A stretch of 64,000 nt of DNA, from positions 34,030,551-34,094,550 of the forward strand of contig OX365945.1 of the NCBI GenBank assembly GCA_947247005.1, in the 5' to 3' direction. The notes under the pieces are model-generated. The model was not told where the DNA came from and ran no database searches. It saw only the letters and a list, made by a program, of their open reading frames with translations. This document shows, in pieces, positions 36,101 to 44,049 of the stretch; position 1 is the stretch's first letter, and each line of letters begins with the position of its first letter. This DNA is from Spisula solida (Eukaryota; Mollusca; Bivalvia; Venerida; Mactridae). A program made the position numbers and the translations under genes.

Positions 36101-39100
36101 TTGTGGAGGAAGCCCAAACAGGAACCAATCACACAGACCATCAAAGAGAGAAAGTGGACATGGATTGGGACCAATAAAAAATAAGCCGACATGCCTTGGA
36201 CTGGAATCCACATGGACGCAGAAAAAGGTTGACCTGTAACAACCAGGAGGAGGACACTGAGGGCAGAACTGAAACCCTCCGATAAGCATAGGGAGAAGTG
36301 AAAAGGATTGCCAGAGACCGATGAAGATGGAGACGTGTAGTGAAGGCCCTATGCCCACCCTTGGGCGAAGAGGTTTACGTACGTCAGACAGAGAAGACAG
36401 AACTCAACTTAACCAGCCGAGCACAGTAAACATAAAAACACATACAAGGCACAATGCCCAACGGAACAAGCTGTCGAAAAGCTGAATGAACTTGTTTCAG
36501 CACACAAAGAGCTGAATACCAAAGCTGAATGACCCAGTTCCAATAGAAAAACGGCTGAAATACCTAGTTTTACCTGTCGTATTCAATAACACATGCATTA
36601 CAGAATTACATATCAATATTTACACAGACTACCACTACACTGTTGTTAATGCGTTTTTAGAAATCTGTAAAACTGTTAATTGATGTACGTAAATGAAATT
36701 ATTTGTAAATACAAATGTAGGCACTAATACGCTAATTATGGAACATCTTGAAATATTAATTATCACCCCGGTCAGACCGCAGATAAACTAATTGACAGTC
36801 GTCTTTCAGATTGAAAGTAAAATTTCATGTAACAATTATTATGTGTTTTCTTCAAAAGAAAAACTAAAGTAGCATGCATACTTTCGGCATATTTTATTGT
36901 TAGTAATTATTTGAATCCGACCCAAATCTTGTTAATTTAATACACTATACATGTACATTAATTAGAGTTTCACAGACTTTATATAATCATAATTTTACAC
37001 CTAAATTATACGTTTACAGGCATGTTATCGGACAAAGATGGTGTAACTGGGGCCGAATATGGACCCTCGGAAACATTTCGACGAAACCCATACGAGAAGC
37101 TGAAGAAATACGTACGGGCAGCGGGTTATAGACTGATTGATTTATTCAAAGATTTTGACAAAGATGGCAATGGAATAGTGGATAAACAAGAGTTTGTTCG
37201 AGGTTTAGAGGTAACTATAATAACAATTCTTTGCTGAATTTAACGTTTAGGAACCGGTATTTATAAAGAGTACTAAATCACACTAGTTAACGTGTAGCAA
37301 CCGGTATTAATGAAGAGTACTAAATCACACTAACGTGTAGCAACCGGTATTAATGAAGAGTACTAAATCACACTAACGTGTAGCAACCGGTATTAATAAA
37401 GAGTACTAAATCACACTAACGTGTAGCAACCGGTATTAATAAAGAGTACTAAATCACACTAACGTTTAGCAACCAGTATTTATAAAGAGTACTAAATCAC
37501 ACTAACGTTTAGCAACCGGTATTTATAAAGAGTACTAAATCACACTAGTTAACGTTTAGCAACCGGTATTTATAAAGAGAACTAAATCATATTAGTTAAC
37601 GATTAGCAACCGGTATTAATGAAGAGTACTAAATCACACTAACGTTTAGCAACCGGTATTTATGAAGAGTACTAAATCACACTAGTTAACGTTTAGCAAC
37701 CGGTATTTATGAAGAGTACTAAATCACACTAGTTAACGTTTAGCAACCGGTTTTTATTAAAGAGTACTAAATCACACTAGTTAACGTTTAGCAACCGGTA
37801 TTTATTAAAGAGTACTAAATCACACTAGTTAACGTTTAGCAACCGGTATTTATTAAAGAGTACTAAATCACACTAGTTAACGTTTAGCAACCGGTATTTA
37901 TTAAAGAGTACTAAATCACACTAGTTAACGTTTAGCAACCGGTATTTATTAAAGAGTACTAAATCACACTAGTTAACGTTTAGCAATCGGTATTAATGAA
38001 GAGTACTAAATCACACTAACGTGACAATGTGTCAACCAGTCGCGGAACTAAGCTTCCTACACAGTTCAACAAAAAGCAGTTATACCAGTACCATGTGACG
38101 TGTGTATGTCGCGGTCATAGATCGACCAGTACCATTAGGTGACGTGTGTATGTCGCGGTCATAGATCGACCAGTACCATGTGACGTGTGTATGTCGCGGT
38201 CATAGATCGACCAGTACCATTAGGTGACGTGTGTATGTCGCGGTCATAGATCGACCAGTACCATGTGACGTGTGTATGTCGCGGTCATAGATCGACCAGT
38301 ACCATTAGGTGACGTGTGTATGTCGCGGTCATAGATCGACCAGTACCATGTGACGTGTGTATGTCGCGGTCATAGATCGACCAGTACCATTAGGTGACGT
38401 GTGTATGTCGCGGTCATAGATCGACCAGTACCATGTGACGTGTGTATGTCGCGGTCATAGATCGACCAGTACCATTAGGTGACGTGTGTATGTCGCGGTC
38501 ATAGATCGACCAGTACCATGTGACGTGTGTATGTCGCGGTCATAGATCGACCAGTACCATTAGGTGACGTGTGTATGTCGCGGTCATAGATCGACCAGTA
38601 CCATGTGACGTGTGTATGTCGCGGTCATAGATCGACCAGTACCATTAGGTGACGTGTGTATGTCGCGGTCATAGATCGACCAGTACCATTAGGTGACGTG
38701 TGTATGTCGCGATCATAGATCGACCAGTACCATTAGGTGACGTGTGTATGTCGCGGTCATAGATCGACCAGTACCATTAGGTGACGTGTGTATGTCGCGG
38801 TCATAGATCGACCAGTACCATGTGACGTGTGTATGTCGCGGTCATAGATCGACCAGTACCATTAGGTGACGTGTGTATGTCGCGGTCATAGATCGACCAG
38901 TACCATTAGGTGACGTGTGTATGTCGCGGTCATAGATCGACCAGTACCATGTGACGTGTGTATGTCGCGGTCATAGATCGACCAGTACCATTAGGTGACG
39001 TGTGTATGTCGCGGTCATAGATCGACCAGTACCATGTGACGTATGTATGTCGCGGTCATAGATCGACCAGTACCATTAGGTGACGTGTGTATGTCGCGGT

Positions 39101-41824
39101 CATAGATCGACCAGTACCATGTGACGTGTGTATGTCGCGGTCATAGATCGACCAGTACCATTAGGTGACATGTGTATGTCGCGGTCATAGATCGACCAGT
39201 ACCATGTGACGTGTGTATGTCGCGGTCATAGATCGACCAGTACCATTAGGTGACGTGTGTATGTCGCGGTCATAGATCGACCAGTACCATTAGGTGACGT
39301 GTGTATGTCGCGATCATAGATCGACCAGTACCATTAGGTGACGTGTGTATGTTGCGGTCATAGATCGACCAGTACCATTAGGTGACGTGTGTATGTCGCG
39401 GTCATAGATCGACCAGTACCATTAGGTGACGTGTGTATGTCGCGATCATAGATCGACAAGTACCATTAGGTGACGTGTGTATGTCGCGGTCATAGATCGA
39501 CAAGTACCATTAGGTGACGTGTGTATGTCGCGGTCATAGATCGACCAGTACCATTAGGTGACGTGTGCATGTCGCGGTCATAGATCGAATCAGCAAGCTG
39601 TACTTCCTCAGAACTTACAACAAGGACCTTGTAGTAAAAGTTAACTTGCAAAAAAACTGATTCGAAGTAAAATGATTTGTTATTGCTGATAAAGTAGTGT
39701 GTGCCTGATATATTTGGTTCATGTCGAGAATGCAATGTTTCTATTGGGAGGAAGGTTAAACTGTTTTATAGTTTACATACATTTTTACTTTCATAGAAAA
39801 AGTGATTGTTTGTATGAAGCTTAATTCCTGTGTTACATTGATAGTAATATAGTCAAGCTATATATTGAATACTATTTTGAAATCGTTAGCTTTTCTTTGA
39901 TATATGAGTATGTCAGATGAGACCAATCATTGTCTTATGTCATTCAGTTGTAATGGGGACAGATATTAAGAAACACCATGTTCATGTATAAATGTATAAC
40001 ACTATCTTGTCGTTATACAGGACGCCGGTGTAAAAATTACAGTAAGCGAAATCCAACAATTACTTGATCAATTAGATACCAATCAAGATGGAATGATCGA
40101 CTTCAGGTAAGTAATATGAACGAATGCACTGCATCCAGCAGGGATTTCCTATCAGGCTTTTGGATGATCTGGCAGAGGAAAAAATGACTAAGGAAGTGCG
40201 ATGACGTCGCGTTGAATGATGTGACGTCATTTCCGACGTAGCCATATTGTTGTTTCTATTTATATTTCATAATGGAAAAAATAAATTAAACAAGATTGGT
40301 TCTCAAATCTTGAGCAACAACTTGCGTCTACCGGAAGTGGGACGTGAAATTCAGTCTACCGAATCATTATTCTGCATCCGGTCTGTCAAAAAAAATTAGG
40401 CCATAGTCAGTGCAAAACTACAACAACAACAATCACGTGTTTTTTCGCATGTAATCGTTAATGGGGATTTTCCCCGGGGATAAATCCCCTATTAATTGAT
40501 ACATGTTTACAACACTGGTAACTGTATCATTGATAGAGTAAAACAAATTATTTTATAAAATTTATCTTATCTTTAGTTAGATATTATAAATTTTATAAAA
40601 AAAATTTTTTTTTTTTGTTTACTCTTTAGTTATGATACTGTTACCTGTGGTTTACAATTAAGAAATGATACATATGAAACTGTGTTTTATCGTATTTATA
40701 GTTAATATTTGTGTTTTATTTTATTATTTTTTACCGTTGTTCCATTTCAACAAAACAAAAATACTCTGGGATTAAAATTAAATAACAGAGAAAACGATCA
40801 CACGGTTACACAAATATGAAAAAGTTAGATAAAAAGAATTGATAAAATGTAGTTGCCATATTTTACGTAAATTATTGTAGAGGGAACATTTAAGAAATAA
40901 AATATGGAAAACCGTAGTATACCGGCTGTTATACAATCGTTTAGAGTTCTGACGCGTAGTAATTAACCTGGAAGGCCGAAGCGTCAGAACGACAAACAAC
41001 CAATACAACCGGTATATTATAGGGTTTTTAAAAAAAAAATTCTATCGATTCTAACATGATTTAAGCGTCACTTTCATCGGTATATCAAACCATAGGCACA
41101 TGGTTTGTAAGCCCCTACCATATAGTTTCAAATTATCTGAGTGTACCCTATATATAGAGAAGGTTGTGCAGTGGCCATGTTTAGTAGCAACGGATATGAC
41201 GTTGCAGGAACTGGTATCCGTGTTTGCTGTGAAAACTATAAAATTACTGGGTACCAGCTTTCGTAACGTCATATCCGTTTCGGCTAAACATGACCGCTGC
41301 ACAACCTTTTCTCTATATAGGTTACACTCAGATCATTTGAAACCATCATGAGGGTACACTCAGATAATTATTTGAAACCATGTGCCTGTGAATCAAACGT
41401 TATACCATGCTTTTCTTGCTCTTATTCTATACAGGCAAAATCGTCGACCATGTTAGAATCCAGTATGAAATGATACTCCTCCCCCAATGAATGGAAGATT
41501 TTCCATTTTCGTTCATTTTTCAGTAATGTGTAGGTTTCGGCATGTGCAAAGTTATCGACAAAACAATTTCTCAATATTTTAGTACCTTTTCAATATATAT
41601 AGGTATGACAGTATTGTAAGACCAGTATACCATCAATTATGCTCCATATTTAGGTAATTGTCTAATGTGGTCTATTTTTCAGTGAGTTGGTTTCGGGTGA
41701 TAAGGAATATCGTCGCACACTTCGAGAAGAAGAACAGTGTCCGGATGAACGCCAGATTCAAAACGACCCAAACCGGATGGTGAAGAGGCGCTCACAACTT
41801 CTACAGGATCTCATCACTCATTGA
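21148..41824 (+). CDS. LRRC74-like leucine-rich-repeat protein with C-terminal EF-hand pair, 13 exons
   Basis: Exons: 21148-21315, 21826-21936, 24310-24490, 26850-27040, 27938-28045, 28504-28597, 29261-29478, 30002-30196, 31071-31166, 33675-33753, 37020-37210, 40021-40106, 41683-41824. Every junction has GT/AG and the phases close, giving 619 aa. Residues 1-~165 are polar and low-complexity. From ~170 to ~455 run ribonuclease-inhibitor-type LRRs (YHGLGPLGAKAI, LDLEGNWIEKEGA, LYLGHNHFEETAA, LDLSWNHFRTAGA, LDISHNRISEVGA). Canonical EF-hand loops start at D527 (DKDGNGIVDKQE) and D563 (DTNQDGMIDFSE). LRRC74A/B is the closest family I recognise. A Ca-responsive scaffold role is inferred; the biochemical function is unknown. 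A stop precedes the ATG in frame (21127-21129). Exon 2 is the least certain. Confidence 0.88.
21396..21482 (+). repeat. tRNA-Ser-like SINE head in LRRC74-like intron 1
   Basis: The plus strand has A box GTGGTCTAGAGGAAG and B box GAGTTTGAACCCC. The spacing between them is long, as in a class II (long variable arm) tRNA. A ~150-bp unrecognised body follows. The poor acceptor stem argues against a functional tRNA. Confidence 0.55.
22440..23785. repeat. 58-60-bp dimeric minisatellite in LRRC74-like intron 2
   Basis: Two related ~30-bp subunits alternate, TGGTGGCATATACACATTAT... and GGTGGCATACAAATCTTTAA.... They are exactly 60 bp per dimer over 23041-23520, with a shorter 58-bp form (ACACACCTAATGCACAGAAT) to the left and monomer-like units to the right. 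The open frames on both strands here (up to 276 aa) are products of a unit length divisible by 3. Confidence 0.9.
26098..26512. mobile_element. cluster of partial and nested CACTTACG-family MITEs
   Basis: Termini of the 42620-42852 family occur several times: CTGTTTTATCAAAGCACTTA at ~26098, GTAAGTGCTTGGATAAAAC at ~26285, AGCACTTACGGAATTCTTAA at ~26324, and GAGCGTAAGTTTAAGC at ~26482. The arrangement suggests nested insertions followed by decay. It lies in LRRC74-like intron 3. Confidence 0.55.
26543..26790. mobile_element. MITE (AAGGTCGTAAG family), copy 2, inverted
   Basis: A nearly full copy in the opposite orientation to 19633-19875. It runs from TCGATGGCTTAGAATGAG to CATTCTAAGTCAACGA and ends ~60 bp upstream of LRRC74-like exon 4. 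Confidence 0.7.
27611..27738. mobile_element. MITE (AAGGTCGTAAG family), half copy
   Basis: Contains TTTTCAACTTCAGTTTGACC, GGCTCATAAGAAGCGCCTTG and AAGGTCGTAAG in the same order as the right half of copy 1. LRRC74-like intron 4. Confidence 0.6.
28804..28945. mobile_element. MITE (AAGGTCGTAAG family), left-half copy
   Basis: Runs from TCGCTGGCTTAGAATAAGAA to GACCTGTTCCGATTTTC, matching the left half of copy 1. LRRC74-like intron 6. Confidence 0.65.
29108..29235. repeat. 39-bp tandem repeat carrying decoy splice acceptors
   Basis: Three copies of a unit containing ATTACTTATTGAGTGTCCCA then CTTTCAGCAAGGAACCAAA. Each CTTTCAG matches the real acceptor (GACTTTCAG) of LRRC74-like exon 7 at 29261. 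Confidence 0.8.
30452..30604. mobile_element. ~150-bp palindromic MITE (GGTATTCAATAT family), copy 1
   Basis: The ends GGTGGTATTCAATATCAAGG and ATCAATATTGCATACCACC are inverted. The core ACAACCAATCAGATCA...ATGATTGGCTATCCTTA is also palindromic. A second copy is at 48453-48603 in the peptidase gene. Confidence 0.75.
30627..30832. mobile_element. MITE with TACTGTAAAATCA termini, copy 2
   Basis: Shares the interior words of 14808-15027 (TTAATTTTCGTTGATTTC, TAATCCACGAATTTACGA) and the right terminus TGATTTTACAGTA at 30820-30832. The left terminus is eroded. It lies directly next to the palindromic MITE at 30452. Confidence 0.65.
31187..31416. mobile_element. MITE (CAGGGTG/CACCCTG), TA-flanked, copy 1
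   Basis: A 230-bp element from CAGGGTGTAAAAAAAGTTTG to GAACTTTTTTATCACCCTG, with TA on both sides. The whole interior matches 59024-59257 in reverse complement. It starts only 20 bp after the donor of LRRC74-like exon 9. Confidence 0.8.
31886..33670. repeat. 48-bp minisatellite in LRRC74-like intron 9, in two blocks
   Basis: The unit is about 48 bp (TATTACTGACTTTATTTCCA + CTCCACAAAGATTGTCGG + TAATATTGAG). Block A spans 31886-33190 and block B 33232-33670. A duplicated exon start separates them (see 33191-33223). A 48-bp unit without stops keeps frames open on both strands with a 16-aa period, giving spurious ORFs up to 419 aa. Confidence 0.92.
33191..33223 (+). pseudogene. duplicated start of LRRC74-like exon 10 (pseudo-exon)
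   Basis: The acceptor and the first ~10 codons of exon 10 (CAG then GATGTATTTGTATCTGCGGA and TTCCATGAT) occur here and again at the real exon (33672-33704). Upstream sequence up to the array is shared as well. After the copied codons this version turns into TTTGTACAAGAAA, which resembles the left edge of the array at 31886. A tandem duplication with breakpoints in exon 10 and left of the array explains both. The 3' part of the exon is missing. Confidence 0.85.
33785..33912. repeat. ~25-bp tandem repeat
   Basis: Five or so diverged copies of TTCATCGCCAGACCCCCACG in LRRC74-like intron 10, shortly after exon 10. Confidence 0.75.
34840..34990 (+). repeat. diverged SINE body, copy 3
   Basis: CTTCTCTTCTCTTATAAATA, GACGATAGATACCGTCAGTA and ATGAGGTGTCGAGCGTGATT match the order of elements in 9650-9770. 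No tRNA head is seen. Confidence 0.45.
35096..36385 (+). mobile_element. RTE-type non-LTR retrotransposon remnant (reverse transcriptase fragment)
   Basis: One frame holds reverse-transcriptase blocks in order: WRGIELLSIPRKV, DEQAKFGIGRSCADQIAALR, YINCIDFRKAFDMIDR, the catalytic FADD box (35666-35677), then the C-terminal ETWKHTK...WRKPKQEP...RKWTWIG. The frame is broken by stops at 35462-35464, 35624-35626 and 36182-36184. A stretch between TENNNIRLS and TKLRLFNSNV looks deleted. The endonuclease is absent, so the copy is 5'-truncated and dead. It sits sense-oriented in LRRC74-like intron 10. Confidence 0.85.
36386..36475 (+). repeat. dispersed repeat following the RTE remnant
   Basis: GTCAGACAG, then AACTCAACTTAACCAGCCGA, GCACAG and AAAAACACA recur at 45408-45495 in the peptidase gene. 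It may be the 3' tail of the retrotransposon or an independent family. Confidence 0.55.
37240..38025. repeat. 43-48-bp minisatellite at the start of LRRC74-like intron 11
   Basis: About 17 copies of AGTACTAAATCACACTAGTT + AACGTTTAGCAACCGGTATT + TATTAAAG. A shorter form lacks the AGTT segment. The array begins ~30 bp after the exon 11 donor. Confidence 0.9.
38085..39582. repeat. 41/44-bp minisatellite with a CRE-like core
   Basis: About 35 copies of ACCAGTACCATTAGGTGACG + TGTGTATGTCGCGGTCATAG + ATCG, alternating in places with a version lacking three bases (41 bp). Each unit contains GTGACGTG. It fills most of the remaining LRRC74-like intron 11. Confidence 0.92.
40505..40657. mobile_element. 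hAT-like MITE, copy 3, with 8-bp TSD
   Basis: A 137-bp element (40513-40649) starts CACTGGTAACTGTATCATTG and ends ATGATACTGTTACCTGTG. It is flanked by the perfect 8-bp direct repeat GTTTACAA (40505-40512 and 40650-40657). LRRC74-like intron 12. Confidence 0.8.
40915..41023. repeat. imperfect inverted repeat
   Basis: GTATACCGGCTGTTATACAA and GAGTTCTGACGC on the left are mirrored by GCGTCAGAAC and ACCAATACAACCGGTATA on the right. It is a possible small foldback MITE. Confidence 0.45.
41094..41387. mobile_element. 294-bp foldback element
   Basis: Long imperfect arms. AGGCACATGG, TTATCTGAGTGTACCC, TATAGAGAAGGTTGTGCAG and AACGGATATGACGTT on the left are inverted on the right as AACGTCATATCCGTT, CTGCACAACCTTTTCTCTAT, GGTTACACTCAGAT and CCATGTGCCT. 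The near-symmetric ORFs on both strands are a consequence. It lies in LRRC74-like intron 12. Confidence 0.75.
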
Positions 41825-42440
41825 TTCAAACTTCAACGAAAGTCCAAATAATGGATTAATAATAAGCGTTGACCGCATTTTTTAAGAAACAAACTACTCT
41901 TCTGCCAATCAGTAATAGTAAGCACATGTGGATCTTATAGTATAGATCAGGTTCCAAGGACATATAGTGAATTTTAAAGAATGGTTGACAGAATAATTAT
42001 AATTGTATCTATGATCTCTTCTTGGATAGAAGGTAGCAGTATTTCGCAACGATTACCATTACATACAAAATGTAGCTGAACTATTTTAAAACATTCTACC
42101 ATGGTCCTAAAATGTTCCGATACTTAGTTGAACTGTGAATATTTAGAATCGAAAAAAGGCCGGATTTGAAGAATGTGTTGTGAAATACGGTATATCGGCT
42201 TAGAAGTCGTGTTCTCTCTATGACACAACTTTCAAATCGACGAACTATATGCCTCTGAATACATCATCGTATACACGTATGTCATTAACAAAACAAGCAG
42301 ATTGTCTAAGCGTGGGTACGTTATCAGAACTGTTCCTTACACATGCTTGTTGTTAATTTCTTGAAAACTGGTTTGGTCGAGTGTCCGCGGAATATGACTG
42401 AACACCGTTGGTAAATGGATACACACAAGAAAAATAAATA
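41825..42440 (+). other. probable 3' UTR of the LRRC74-like gene
   Basis: AT-rich, no further frame. AATAAA lies at 42433-42438, about 610 bp past the stop, and is a plausible polyadenylation signal. Confidence 0.4.
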
Positions 42441-42619
42441 ATACTTATGGAAAGAGATGAAAGTGCTATATAACGATTATTATGTATATTTTATGTTATT
42501 GTACAATTTAAAGTTGTACGTATATACTTACCGGTACACGATACTGTATGTAGTTTGTTGTTGTTGTATATATACATACATGTTGTATTGTGTTGACATG
42601 CACTTGTTGACACCTGGGT

Positions 42620-42852
42620 ACTGTTTTATCAAAGCACATACGAAAATCTTAAAGTTACGCTTAAATTTAAATTATTTATACTTCTTTAACAACTGCAAAT
42701 TGGTGATGGATATGGTTTGTAGTAGTTTATTAACTGAATTTGTATTAGTATTGCAGCTCCATTTACCACACTTTATAATTGTAAACAAATTATAAAGAAT
42801 TTAAATTTGATCGTAAGTTTACGATTTCCGTAAGTCCTTTGATAAAACAGTT
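42620..42852. mobile_element. complete MITE (CACTTACG family)
   Basis: The 233-bp element opens ACTGTTTTATCAAAGCACAT and closes AAGTCCTTTGATAAAACAGT. Sub-terminal TTAAAGTTACGCTTAAATTT and AAATTTGATCGTAAGTTTA are also inverted. Its partial copies are at 5215-5306 and 26098-26512. Confidence 0.75.
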
Positions 42853-42921
42853 CCCTGTTCTTTATAATTATAGTTATTACAATTGTAGCTGTTAATAAAA
42901 TGTCTATAGTTTTGTTACACA

Positions 42922-43191
42922 TTACTTGTCGAGTTTTCTATCATTCTTGTGTTCATACACTGCCACTTGTCCAGCACAGTCGCCATCTAGAGTGTTACAT
43001 GGTAAATCCCTTAGCGCACAGACAATCCAAAGCCACACAGAAACGACGGCAGCGCTAGCCATCCACGCAAGAGTACATATCCACAAAAACGGATATTTCA
43101 AGCAAGCATATATACCCACCCCACAACGAATGATACAATGTGGACTTCGAATTCCGTGCATAATTAACCAACCATAAAGGGAGGTAATCAT
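42922..43191 (-). CDS. hypothetical small membrane-protein ORF (89 aa)
   Basis: I do not recognise this protein. The minus frame runs from ATG at 43191 to a stop at 42922-42924 (89 aa). A hydrophobic segment at about residues 34-60 (YPFLWICTLAWMASAAVVSV...) could span a membrane and is followed by a cysteine-bearing loop, RDLPCNTLDGDC, and a basic tail. The stretch is visibly more GC-rich than its neighbours, which supports coding. The opposite strand is also open across it. It could be a single-exon gene, the last exon of a larger minus gene, or chance. No clear poly(A) signal follows. Confidence 0.3.
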   Translation of the reverse strand: MITSLYGWLIMHGIRSPHCIIRCGVGIYACLKYPFLWICTLAWMASAAVVSVWLWIVCALRDLPCNTLDGDCAGQVAVYEHKNDRKLDK

Positions 43192-44049
43192 GAATGATAG
43201 CTACATTGAAGTGAAGTACATGACATAACATAAAACATCAGTAAACGAGCACTTGATGTGTACTGAATGATCACCGAATGCATATCAATAGTTTATTGTA
43301 ACCACAACATAATGTTACGCATTCAACAATTATATCCGGGTTTCGCTATGAAATACTCACGCGAAACAACTGAATCAGATTACAACTTTCTTAGTTTCTG
43401 GTGTCGAACCTTTAATTCTTGATACACGTATTCTTTAAACCCTATTACGACTCCTATATGACACATTAGTAACATTTTCTGGTCTAGAGTTTTCCGCGCA
43501 GGCTGAACGAGATTGACGGCTGGATGTTCAGGTTGCTGAGGTACAAAGTGCGCTTGTCAGTAAGATTGTACATTTAAACAGCTGTCTCATCGCTTCTTGT
43601 GTCTGGATTGAACTTAAAATGGACACCGAATTATATATTAACACATCATCAACTTATTTTTCTTGTTAATATAATTTATTTCAAATCATACACTCAGTGG
43701 CTTTATAGTTGTCATCTAGTCCAGTTTTGAAGTCAACAACGCAATAAAATGTGAAAAAATGCTCATTGAAACAATATTTATTGTATTCTTATGTTATACC
43801 AAGGACTTAAACGACGTGATATCAATAAATAATCGGTAAAATTTGGGAAAAACAAACACTAATAATCTAAATGGGGGTTCCCAAAATGATAAGCCACATA
43901 TGTATACTATATTATGAAGTGACATTAAGCGCCGTCTAACAACATAAAAGGCAGACCTTGAAGACACCGGTGAATACACATGAGAAGACAAGCGAGAAAA
44001 GAACTAGAATTAAACGCAAGCAAACTAAATATATATCAAACTGGTTAAG
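43192..44049. other. upstream region of the peptidase gene
   Basis: AT-rich with no supported exon or repeat. It should hold the promoter of the 44050 gene, but I see no strong TATA/initiator pair. Confidence 0.4.
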
